From the NCBI GenBank assembly GCA_007859745.1, contig SMLU01000001.1, positions 2,852,001 through 2,916,000 of the forward strand: a DNA stretch of 64,000 bases. Reading direction: 5' to 3'. A program made the position numbers and the translations under genes. Each line of letters starts with the position of its first letter. Positions within the stretch are counted from its first letter, which is position 1. Shown one piece after another: positions 39,176 through 46,453 of the stretch. Source of the DNA: Phycisphaerae bacterium RAS1. Lineage in GTDB: Bacteria; Planctomycetota; Phycisphaerae; UBA1845; Fen-1342. The notes beneath the pieces were generated by a model. It was not told the DNA's origin. It saw nothing but the letters and a program-made list of their open reading frames with translations, and did no database searches.

Positions 39176-39736
39176 GTGGAGACAGGCGGCTTGGACGAAC
39201 TCCTCCGGCGTGCGGCCCGTCGCGACGCCGAGGCGCTTGGCCGGCTGGTCGATCTCTACAGCCCGCGGCTCTTCGGGCTGCTGTATCGGCTGACCGCGTC
39301 ACGGGACGCGGCGGACGATTTGTTGCAGGAGACATTTCTCCGCGTCGTCCGTACGATCGATCAGTATGAGCACAGCGGCAAGTTCGAGGCCTGGCTCTTT
39401 CGCATCGCCGCGAACCTGGCCCGCGACCGGGCCCGGCAGAGAGGGCGGCGAGGCGTTGATGCGGCGCTTGATGAGGCTCATGACGGCGCCGGTGCGCCGG
39501 CGAGCCGCGACAGCGCCGGCCCTGACGCGGCTCTGATGCGGCGCGAACGGGGCGAGAAGCTGAGCGTCGCGCTGAACGAGTTGAGCGACGCGGATCGGGA
39601 GATCATCATGCTCCGGCATTATTCGGAGCTGTCGTTCCAGGAAATCGCGGAGCTTCTGGGCGTGCCGCTCGGGACGGCGCTGGCCCGAGCGCATCGGGCG
39701 CTGGCGAAGCTGAGAGAAATCGTCGGCGACGTGTGA
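39176..39736 (+). CDS. ECF-type RNA polymerase sigma factor
   Basis: 186 residues from GTG 39176 (AAGAGG 5 nt upstream); an ATG at 39120 is not in this frame. Region 2: LVDLYSPRLFGLLYRLTASR, then ADDLLQETFLRVVR for the core contact, and FEAWLFRIAANLARD. Region 4: LSDADREIIMLRHYSELSFQ and IAELLGVPLGTALARAHRAL, a helix-turn-helix. The linker is Ala/Gly/Asp-rich. It sits between the kinase and a short TM protein, which may be its anti-sigma or a partner. Confidence 0.92.
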   Translation: METGGLDELLRRAARRDAEALGRLVDLYSPRLFGLLYRLTASRDAADDLLQETFLRVVRTIDQYEHSGKFEAWLFRIAANLARDRARQRGRRGVDAALDEAHDGAGAPASRDSAGPDAALMRRERGEKLSVALNELSDADREIIMLRHYSELSFQEIAELLGVPLGTALARAHRALAKLREIVGDV

Positions 39737-39781
39737 ATGTCGAAGGCGGAAAGCTGAATGCGAAACGCCGAGAGCGGACCC

Positions 39782-40222
39782 ATGACCGACCGAATCGACA
39801 ATCTTCAGCGCGACGTCGAACAGCGGATGACGCTGCTCGCCGACCTGGCTTCGCCCGCGCCGAGTGAGCAGGCGATGGCGCGCGTTCGCGGGGCGGTGCT
39901 GGCTGAGGCGGCCCGGGTCCGCGACGCGCAGCGGCGGCTGGCTTTGCTGCGGCCGTGGGTGGGCGTGGCGGCGGCGCTGCTGCTGGCCGCCGGTTGGACG
40001 TTTCGCTCGGCCCCGGATTCGCCTGACTGGCAGAACGCCGCGCACGCCGACGGGGCCGCGCTCGACGACTGGGTTGAAGCGCTGGACACGAGCGATGCGC
40101 AGGTCTCGGCCGTCTTCGAGGAGTTGTGGCTGCCGATCGATATGAGCGACGCGGACGCGGGGATGGACGACGCGCTGGACGCGTTTGATTCCTCGCTGGA
40201 TGCCCTGCGCGTCGGGGCTTAG
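39782..40222 (+). CDS. small single-TM protein, possible anti-sigma partner
   Basis: 146 residues. A charged N-terminus of about 55 residues is followed by a TM helix (WVGVAAALLLAAGW) and an acidic periplasmic part ending in Asp-rich repeats. Topology and position right after an ECF sigma gene fit a membrane anti-sigma factor, but no zinc (HxxxCxxC) motif is present. Start ATG at 39782; an upstream in-frame ATG at 39758 is possible. Confidence 0.6.
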   Translation: MTDRIDNLQRDVEQRMTLLADLASPAPSEQAMARVRGAVLAEAARVRDAQRRLALLRPWVGVAAALLLAAGWTFRSAPDSPDWQNAAHADGAALDDWVEALDTSDAQVSAVFEELWLPIDMSDADAGMDDALDAFDSSLDALRVGA

Positions 40223-40224
40223 GA

Positions 40225-40378
40225 AACCAGAGAGGCACAGAGGCGCAGAGAATGCGATCGAAAGGAACAAGGAGATATTGGGACAAAGGGCGCGCGGCCC
40301 TCCAAAAACCCGCGCGCCCTCTGTCCCTTTATCCCTTTATCCCGTTCTTCTCTGTGCCTCTGTGCCTCTGTGGTTGCA
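40225..40378. repeat. family J inverted repeat (AGAGGCACAGAGG type)
   Basis: AGAGGCACAGAGGCGCAGAG at 40231 pairs with the inverted CTCTGTGCCTCTGTGCCTCT near 40353; smaller complementary words (GGGACAAAGGG/CCCTTTATCCC, GCGCGCGG/CCGCGCGC) lie inside. It overlaps the 5' part of the next gene. Confidence 0.7.
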
Positions 40379-41283
40379 TTTTCTTCTTGCTGGGCAGCCC
40401 CGCGGCACGGGCACAATCCAATCCCGCCGGCGACGACGATCCGATGGGCGCCGTCGATGAGGCCGATGCACCCGCTCGACCCGGCGGCATGCCGCGGCTG
40501 GGCGGCGAACGCGAGCGGCCCTTCTTCGAGCCTTCTCCCGAAGACCGCGCCCCGCTCAAACCCGGTGAGGAAGACCAACTGCTGGCCTTCGCCGAAAAGC
40601 GGTTCCCCATCATGCATCGCCTGCTGGGCGAGGCCCGGCAGCGCAACCCGCGCGCGTTCGCGCGCCGGTTCGAGAACGAATTCGCCCCGCGGCTGCGGCA
40701 CCTGCAGCGCATCTACGCGGAGAACGAGGAGCTGGGCGAGCTGATGCGGCGGCACGCCGAGAACATGTTCCTCATGCAGCGGGCCGGGCGAATGCTGGCG
40801 AATAAGCAGACCCCGCCGGCGATGCGCGGGCGACTGACGCAGGAGGTGCGGCAGCACCTGCAAAGAATGGTCGAGCTCGAGCCGCGCATGCTCGAAACGC
40901 GGGCCAGGCAGTATGCCGACGACCGCTCCGGCTGGACCGACCGCCGGCTGGAGCGCGTGCTGGCCGGATCGGCGCCGAGCGAAGAGCAGACGCCGGAAAT
41001 GTCCAACGTGATCCACGCCTACCAGGTCGATAACGACACGGTCCGCCGCGAGGTCATGCGCGCAAAATTGCACGACCTGGTCGCGGCGCAGCTCGATCTC
41101 GACATCCGCCTGATGCGGCAACGCGCCGCGCAGCTTCGGCAGCGCGGGGACGACGAGATCGAGCAGCGCTGGCAGCGATTCCAGCAGCGAATCGGCGCCG
41201 CCCGCGGCGACAGCGACGCCCGTCCGAAGCGCCCCGGAAACCAGCCGGCGGACAAGCCGAACGGGAATTCACGTCGGCCGTAG
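40252..41283 (+). CDS. secreted helical protein of unknown function
   Basis: 343 residues from the only in-frame ATG. The hydrophobic signal-like segment (FSVPLCLCGCIFFLLG, then ARAQS) is encoded by the right arm of a family J intergenic repeat. The mature part is almost all helix, rich in Arg, Glu and Gln (RHAENMFLMQRAGRMLANKQ). It could form a coiled coil. It is the last gene of the kinase-sigma group and ends next to a family B palindrome. No known family. Confidence 0.65.
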   Translation: MRSKGTRRYWDKGRAALQKPARPLSLYPFIPFFSVPLCLCGCIFFLLGSPAARAQSNPAGDDDPMGAVDEADAPARPGGMPRLGGERERPFFEPSPEDRAPLKPGEEDQLLAFAEKRFPIMHRLLGEARQRNPRAFARRFENEFAPRLRHLQRIYAENEELGELMRRHAENMFLMQRAGRMLANKQTPPAMRGRLTQEVRQHLQRMVELEPRMLETRARQYADDRSGWTDRRLERVLAGSAPSEEQTPEMSNVIHAYQVDNDTVRREVMRAKLHDLVAAQLDLDIRLMRQRAAQLRQRGDDEIEQRWQRFQQRIGAARGDSDARPKRPGNQPADKPNGNSRRP

Positions 41284-41292
41284 GGCCCTGTT

Positions 41293-41318
41293 GGGTGGGA
41301 CGGGCGTCTCGCCCGTCC
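41293..41318. repeat. family B palindrome
   Basis: GGGTGGGACGGGCG with TCTCGCCCGTCC, just after the stop of the preceding gene. Confidence 0.7.
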
Positions 41319-41328
41319 GTACGAGCGC

Positions 41329-41483
41329 GTAGGGCAGGTCGCGGCGTTGTCGAGGAATGTGACAATTTCGGTGAATGAGGCAGGCCGAAAAAGCCCGCGA
41401 CCTGCCGTTTTTCGCTGGCGTCTTACGCCCCCGGGCGTCTTACGCCCCCGCGGCAGGTCGCAAAAGGCCGCGACCTGCCCTAC
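41329..41483. repeat. family F (RAYT-type) element, copy 1
   Basis: Begins GTAGGGCAGGTCGCGG and ends CCGCGACCTGCCCTAC. Inside, GGCAGG/CCTGCC arms form two hairpins. This copy is the outer part of a 241-bp duplication. Confidence 0.88.
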
Positions 41484-41569
41484 CGCAGCGCTTGTTGCAT
41501 CAATGCGAAGTCGCCAAGATCAACATCTCCGTCCTCGTCAAAATGGGCCGCTTCGAAATCCGCCAGCGC
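41484..41569. repeat. duplicated 3' end of the lipase gene
   Basis: 86 bp nearly identical to 41724-41809, the last 28 codons of the lipase-like gene, copied between two family F elements. It differs by only a few bases. Confidence 0.9.
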
Positions 41570-41723
41570 GTAGGGCAGGTCGCGGCGTTGTCGAGGAATG
41601 TGACAATTTCGGTGAATGAGGCAGGCCGAAAAAGCCCGCGACCTGCCGTTTTTCGCTGGCGTCTTACGCCCCGGGCGTCTTACGCCCCCGCGGCAGGTCG
41701 CAAAAGGCCGCGACCTGCCCTAC
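41570..41723. repeat. family F element, copy 2
   Basis: Same ends and almost the same sequence as copy 1. Its outer end overlaps the stop codon of the lipase-like gene: TAG of GTAGGG in reverse orientation. Confidence 0.9.
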
Positions 41724-43735
41724 CGTAGCGCTTGTTGCATCAATGCGAAGTCGCCAAGATCAACATCGCCGTCCTCGTCAAAATCGGCCGCTTCGAAATC
41801 CGCCAGCGAGCCGCCCGGCGGAGGCTCCAACACCCCCGGTCCGTTCATGACATTGACCAGCCGGAGCGCGTCGTCGATATCAATGTCACCGTCGAAATCC
41901 ACGTCCCCTGCCGGCAGCGCCAGAATCGCCAGATTGTCGATCAAGCACATCCCTCCAAGCTCGCCGTCGCCGCGCAAGACGAAATTCAACTGCCCGGTCA
42001 TCCCCGCAAAGCTCCGCACGGCGATCGGCCCGCTGCTGCGCAGGCCGCCGCGCGCCAGCGAAACATCCGCCGCATCGTAATAGATGATCTCATTGCCCAC
42101 ATACACGGTCAGCGTTTCCGCCACGGCAAACGCGTCGAACATATAGTCAAACTGGAACACAAACGTATCGCCCGGCCAGGCAAATTCACGGAAGAACGAC
42201 GCCGTGCCCACATCCACGAGCCGCACGACCACATTCGCCGGGTTGGCCGGGTCCGAACCCGACGCCACCACCGCCCCCGTCCCGGTCCAGTCCGCCGCCG
42301 TCTCCATCCCGTTGAACCACAGGAGCCGCAGCCCGCCGAAATCCGGCGGCGGCGGCGTGCCGGCGCGGGCCCGCTCGTACACGTTTTGGCAATACGTCCC
42401 CGCGCCCTGGAACGTGCCGCCGAGATTCACTTCGCAATCCTGCTCATCGGTCTCGATGCACACCGTGGGCGACACCTGGCACGCTCCGACCGCCCAGAAC
42501 TGCCGCACCTCTGTGCCCTCGTGAAAGCGGCCGGCCGGAAGCGTCCGCGGATCGAGCACCGACGGAATCGGGAAGCCGCGATCATCCGCCTCGCGTCCGA
42601 ACGTCTGCATGAACAAGATGCCGCCGCTCACCGCGTCGCCAAACCAGCTTCCATAGGGCGAGCCGCAGGCGCCCTCGTAGTCGTCGCCCTTCACGGCGCT
42701 GTGCAGCCAGGTCTCCAAATGATCCGGATTCAGCCGAATGCTGGTGACGTTGGGCGGCGTGCCATCGTAAGGCGCGCCGAACGCCCCGGTCGCCAGGTCG
42801 CCGTCGCCGTAGTAAATGGCCACGTGGCCGATCTTGGACGGCGTTTCGAGCAGGTCCATCGTGTCGATCGCGCCCCAGCGCGGCGTATCGAGCATCGTGA
42901 GCGTATCGACCATCAGACCGCGATCGTGAAGCCCTTCGGCGGCCCGCGCCAGGAGTCCGCCGCCGTGCGAGTGGCCGATGAAATGAAGTGCGCTGCCCAG
43001 CGAGGGCTGATCCGGATCGGGCAGGGCCGCGACCAGGGCGCGTGCCAGTTCGTTTCCCTTCCGGCCGGCGTTGAAATCCGAGAGGCTCGCGTCCAAGAGC
43101 GCACCGAAGGCGCGCAGCGCGAGGTAGCCCGGCCCGCCGCCGCCAAACGTCGCCACGAGGTCCCAGAAGCTCAAGTCGATATCCAGCAGGCAATTCGGAT
43201 TCGACCCGCGCAGACAATCGCCCCACTCCCACCCCAGAATGTTCGCCTCCGGCACCCCGTCGTTGTCCGAATCCAGCGCGTCGGCGATCGCCGCGGCGAT
43301 CGTGGACATGCCGTAATCCAGCGTCTGCGGTGGGCAGCCGTCGACCGACTGCGGTCCGAGCGTGTCGTCCCAGCCGTGCGTCAGAAGGTACGTTGGTTGG
43401 GCCAGGTTGATGCTGATCGCCCCTGGTGGGTTGACGAAGCGCCCCAGACTCGTGTCCCAGACGCGCAGCCGGGCCAGGTCGACCTCGATCACCGGCACCG
43501 ACTGCCCCGGCGCGGGCTGATCCGGCGGCGGGGCGGGCGCGTCGATCCCGAACGAATTGGAATCGGCCGAGGCGCGCGAGACGAGCGTTACATCCAGCTC
43601 CAGCGGCGGCGAATCGTTCCACGTCAGGCCGCCCACGAGCGGAATGGTGTTCACACCGAACGCCGGCGAGTCGGCCCAGCGGACGTCGGCCAGCGCGACG
43701 GTTGCCGCAAAGACGGCCATCACGAGGACCGCCAC
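41720..43735 (-). CDS. secreted lipase-like alpha/beta hydrolase with dockerin-like tail
   Basis: 671 residues from a GTG at 43735. The hydrophobic start (VAVLVMAVFAATVALA) works as a signal peptide but lacks the usual basic n-region. Residues about 95-310 are an alpha/beta-hydrolase: THGWDDTLG before the nucleophile Ser256 in FIGHSHGGGLL. A beta-sandwich module (about 475-600) follows, then a dockerin-like tail from about 610 (GDVDFDGDIDIDDALRLVN and DFDEDGDVDLGDFALMQQAL). No Shine-Dalgarno lies upstream; a family F element starts three bases before the GTG, so the true 5' end may be lost. Confidence 0.78.
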   Translation of the reverse strand: MAVLVMAVFAATVALADVRWADSPAFGVNTIPLVGGLTWNDSPPLELDVTLVSRASADSNSFGIDAPAPPPDQPAPGQSVPVIEVDLARLRVWDTSLGRFVNPPGAISINLAQPTYLLTHGWDDTLGPQSVDGCPPQTLDYGMSTIAAAIADALDSDNDGVPEANILGWEWGDCLRGSNPNCLLDIDLSFWDLVATFGGGGPGYLALRAFGALLDASLSDFNAGRKGNELARALVAALPDPDQPSLGSALHFIGHSHGGGLLARAAEGLHDRGLMVDTLTMLDTPRWGAIDTMDLLETPSKIGHVAIYYGDGDLATGAFGAPYDGTPPNVTSIRLNPDHLETWLHSAVKGDDYEGACGSPYGSWFGDAVSGGILFMQTFGREADDRGFPIPSVLDPRTLPAGRFHEGTEVRQFWAVGACQVSPTVCIETDEQDCEVNLGGTFQGAGTYCQNVYERARAGTPPPPDFGGLRLLWFNGMETAADWTGTGAVVASGSDPANPANVVVRLVDVGTASFFREFAWPGDTFVFQFDYMFDAFAVAETLTVYVGNEIIYYDAADVSLARGGLRSSGPIAVRSFAGMTGQLNFVLRGDGELGGMCLIDNLAILALPAGDVDFDGDIDIDDALRLVNVMNGPGVLEPPPGGSLADFEAADFDEDGDVDLGDFALMQQALR

Positions 43736-43737
43736 GG

Positions 43738-43927
43738 GTAGGGCAGGTCGCGGCGTGGTCGGGAAATGTGTCGTTTTCGGTAAATGCGGCAGGCCGGAAA
43801 AGCCCGCGACCTGCCGTCTTTCGCCTCTCGGCAGGTCACAAACGGCCGCGATCGGTCCGTCGCCGCGCGCGTCGCCGCGGCGCGTGTCCATTCCGGATTC
43901 CGCGCGGCCATTTGCGACCTGCCCTAC
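43738..43927. repeat. family F element, copy 3
   Basis: Full-length element, GTAGGGCAGGTCGCGG to GCGACCTGCCCTAC, between the lipase gene and the RAYT gene. Confidence 0.88.
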
Positions 43928-43941
43928 ATGGTTCGCGGGGG

Positions 43942-44484
43942 TCACTCGAACTCCGGCAATTGAATGCGGACGGTGGTCCACCAATCCGGGGCCAACTCGC
44001 CGCGGCGAAGGTGTTCGTGCACCGTCGACCATGGCCATTCCTCCGGCGTCCGGACGTAGCCGTGTTTCACCGGGTTCATGTGTATGTAATCCCGATGCAT
44101 GATGTAATCCGCCTCGTCGCGCAGGCGATGCTCCCAATAGCGGGCCTGGAATACGCCGCGGCGGCGTTGCCGTTTGTGATCCGCCGTTTGCCCGGTTTCG
44201 ATTCCGCCGGCGGAGAGAAACGCCGTGGTGAAGCGCGATTTGATGAGCCGCCAGCGCAGCGGGAAATCGTCGTCGTCCGTCGGCAGTTGCCAGATGCAAT
44301 GCAGGTGGTCCGGAAGGAGCACACAGGCGGGCATGTCGAAGGGCCATTTGGCGCGCGTCGCGTCGATGGCCTCGCGCAGGAACCGGCGGGATTGGTCGCT
44401 CGTGAGGATCGGGCGGCGCCCGGCGGCCACGACGGTGAAGAAATACGCCGCCCCGCGCTCGCGCCAGCGGACGTAGTTGGGCAT
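43942..44484 (-). CDS. REP-associated tyrosine transposase (RAYT)
   Basis: 180 residues. Y1-type HUH nuclease: His60 and His62 in LLPDHLHCIWQLP are the metal-binding HUH pair, and Tyr133 in RDYIHMNPVKHGYV is the expected nucleophile. These motifs are diagnostic of RAYTs (TnpA-REP), which nick REP palindromes on single-stranded DNA. It is flanked on both sides by family F elements (43738-43927 and 44521-44846), as expected for its substrate. Start ATG at 44484. The frame is intact. Confidence 0.92.
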   Translation of the reverse strand: MPNYVRWRERGAAYFFTVVAAGRRPILTSDQSRRFLREAIDATRAKWPFDMPACVLLPDHLHCIWQLPTDDDDFPLRWRLIKSRFTTAFLSAGGIETGQTADHKRQRRRGVFQARYWEHRLRDEADYIMHRDYIHMNPVKHGYVRTPEEWPWSTVHEHLRRGELAPDWWTTVRIQLPEFE

Positions 44485-44520
44485 AAGCGTCCCAGGTCGC
44501 GGGCATGTCGGCCCGCATTT

Positions 44521-44846
44521 GTAGGGCAGGTCGCGGCGGTGTCATAAGACGCCACGTTTGGGTGAAAAACAACCGGCCACAAACGACCCGCGACCTGCCG
44601 ATCGTCGCCGCCGACGCACGCCGGCCGGGCGGCAGGTCGCAAATGGCCGCGTTGAGCCGTAGGGCAGGTCGCGGCGGTGTCATAAGACGCCACGTTTGGG
44701 TGAAAAACAACCGGCCACAAAAGACCCGCGACCTGCCGGCCGTCGCCGCCGCCGTACGCCGGCCGGGCGGCAGGTCGCAACTGGCCGCGTTGAACATCAT
44801 CGAGCATCGGGGCGTCGCCGGCGCGGCCATTTGCGACCTGCCCTAC
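44521..44846. repeat. family F elements, tandem pair (copies 4 and 5)
   Basis: Two copies start at 44521 and 44659 and share GTGTCATAAGACGCCACGTT. The outer end is GCGACCTGCCCTAC at 44846, 3 bp from the stop of the FGE-like gene. Together with copy 3 this frames the RAYT gene. No gene is seen in the 365-bp gap. Confidence 0.88.
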
Positions 44847-44849
44847 CCA

Positions 44850-46037
44850 TTATGGAGTCCCGTTCGAACACCGAAACCCGTAGCGGGAGACGCGGTTCGT
44901 CGGCGAGTCGCTGGTGCGCATGGACGAGCGGCAGTCCGCGACGGGGTTGGTCCACGTCCCGCCGCGCAGGACACGGTTGGTACCTGAGGTCGGTCCGGTC
45001 GGGTCGCTCGACGGCGAACTGGAATAGTAGATGGCCGAATACCAGTCATAGCACCACTCCCACACATTCCCGCTCATGTCGTAGCAGCCGTAGTAGCTCT
45101 TGGCGTCCTGCGTCGTGTAGCTCCCATAGGTCGAGCCGTTGTAGTAGCCGACGGGCGTCGTGCCGTTGTCGTAGGGGTCGCCGCTGTTGGCGTAATTCGC
45201 GCGCCGACCGTCGAGCACCGTCGGGCCGCCGCCGTCCGTGTGCTCGCCGAAGCGCCAGTGCCGGTTCAGGTCCGGATCCCAGCCGGCGGCCTTTTCCCAC
45301 TGGGCCTCGGTCGGCAGGCGATACGTGCCGACCGGCAGCCCCTCGATCGCGCTGCGCCAGTCGCAGAAGTGTGTCGCGTCGGTGTGATTCACGTACACCA
45401 CGGGGTGGTTGGCGAAGCCGGACATGGGGGCGTAGAAATAAGCGCCCGAGACGCCGGAGCGCAGAATCTTCTGATTCGCGTCCCAGTGGTCGTCGTTTCC
45501 ACCAAAGTTGAGGAACTGGCAGTAGAACGCGTTGGTCACTTCGTACTTGTCGATGCGAAATGTGGAGACCCAGACCTCGTGCACCGGGCGCTCCTCCGCG
45601 CCTCCTTCACTCCACGGGTCGCCCATCATGAAATGGCTGCCGGGCACAAGGACCATCGGGGCCAAACCGTTGCCGTCGTCGGCGAAGACGCGCACCTTGA
45701 CGTTGCCCAGGACGGCCCCGGGGATGTCCGCGCCCGCGTCCCAGATGATGTGGCGGTTGCTGCCGGGGGTGATGCCCGCGCCGACGTGGCCGGTGAACGT
45801 GCGGGCGGGCACCTTAAAGGTCGTCCCGCCGTCGCTGCTGACCATGGCCCAGACGGTGCAGGCGTCGCCGTCGGCGTCGGCGAGCGTGTAATACACGTCC
45901 ACCAGGCGCGAGGCGTCGGCCCGCTGGGCGGCGGTGACGTTCGAGACGACCGGCGGGTTGTTGGCCCGGGCCGCGGCGGCGGCGGCGAGCAGGAGGGCGG
46001 GAAGAAGGAGCATCCGAAACGGGCGGGGCGGTTTCAT
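44850..46037 (-). CDS. secreted FGE-sulfatase-fold protein, probably not a sulfatase activator
   Basis: 395 residues from the ATG at 46037 (GAGGG 10 nt upstream), with a signal peptide. After an N-terminal beta domain (about 25-135) comes the formylglycine-generating-enzyme fold: VPGSHFMMGDPW, RLPTEAQWEKAAGWDP, YDMSGNVWEWCYDWY, RVLRGGTW and YGFRCSN. In true FGE two cysteines (GGSYMC-x4-C type) form the active site; here the first is Asn (WTNPVADC), so only the second remains. It likely acts as a structural or binding module. Both ends lie next to family F elements. Confidence 0.83.
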   Translation of the reverse strand: MKPPRPFRMLLLPALLLAAAAAARANNPPVVSNVTAAQRADASRLVDVYYTLADADGDACTVWAMVSSDGGTTFKVPARTFTGHVGAGITPGSNRHIIWDAGADIPGAVLGNVKVRVFADDGNGLAPMVLVPGSHFMMGDPWSEGGAEERPVHEVWVSTFRIDKYEVTNAFYCQFLNFGGNDDHWDANQKILRSGVSGAYFYAPMSGFANHPVVYVNHTDATHFCDWRSAIEGLPVGTYRLPTEAQWEKAAGWDPDLNRHWRFGEHTDGGGPTVLDGRRANYANSGDPYDNGTTPVGYYNGSTYGSYTTQDAKSYYGCYDMSGNVWEWCYDWYSAIYYSSSPSSDPTGPTSGTNRVLRGGTWTNPVADCRSSMRTSDSPTNRVSRYGFRCSNGTP

Positions 46038-46071
46038 GGGGTTATTCCCTCGCGTGAAACGTGCGGTGATG

Positions 46072-46153
46072 GTAGGGCAGGTTGCAAATGGCCGCGTTGG
46101 GGGCGGTTCGTTGATCGGACGTAATCCACGCGGCCATTTGCAACCTGCCCTAC
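46072..46153. repeat. family F short element, copy 6
   Basis: 82 bp, GTAGGGCAGGTTGCAAATGG to GCAACCTGCCCTAC. Only the outer hairpin arms remain. It lies upstream of the FGE-like gene. Confidence 0.85.
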
Positions 46154-46243
46154 AAGAACGTGCGTCATCCGGGGCCGGCGGGCGCAGAAATATTCTGGAT
46201 AGGGTCAGTCTACCCTCCGCCGGGGTTGGGGCCAAACGGATTT

Positions 46244-46449
46244 GTAGGGCAGGTCGCGGCGTTGTCGAGGAATGTGACATTCTCGGTGAATGTAGCAGGC
46301 CGCCAAAGCCCGCGACCTGCCGCGTTTCGCGCCCGCGGCCGTCCTCGCCGGCCGACGACCGCCGGCCGGGCGGCAGGTCGCAAATGGCCGCGATTCACGC
46401 GCTCGAATGGCGGGATGTCACCGGCGCGGCCATTTGCGACCTGCCCTAC
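46244..46449. repeat. family F element, copy 7
   Basis: Full-length copy, starting GTAGGGCAGGTCGCGG and ending GCGACCTGCCCTAC, 4 bp before the stop of sucC. Nothing else is seen in the 46038-46453 gap. Confidence 0.87.
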
Positions 46450-46453
46450 ACCT

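Noticed and set aside
43736-44830. Extension of the lipase frame through the RAYT gene
   Set aside because: It runs through repeat elements and the transposase in another frame, and lacks any homology.
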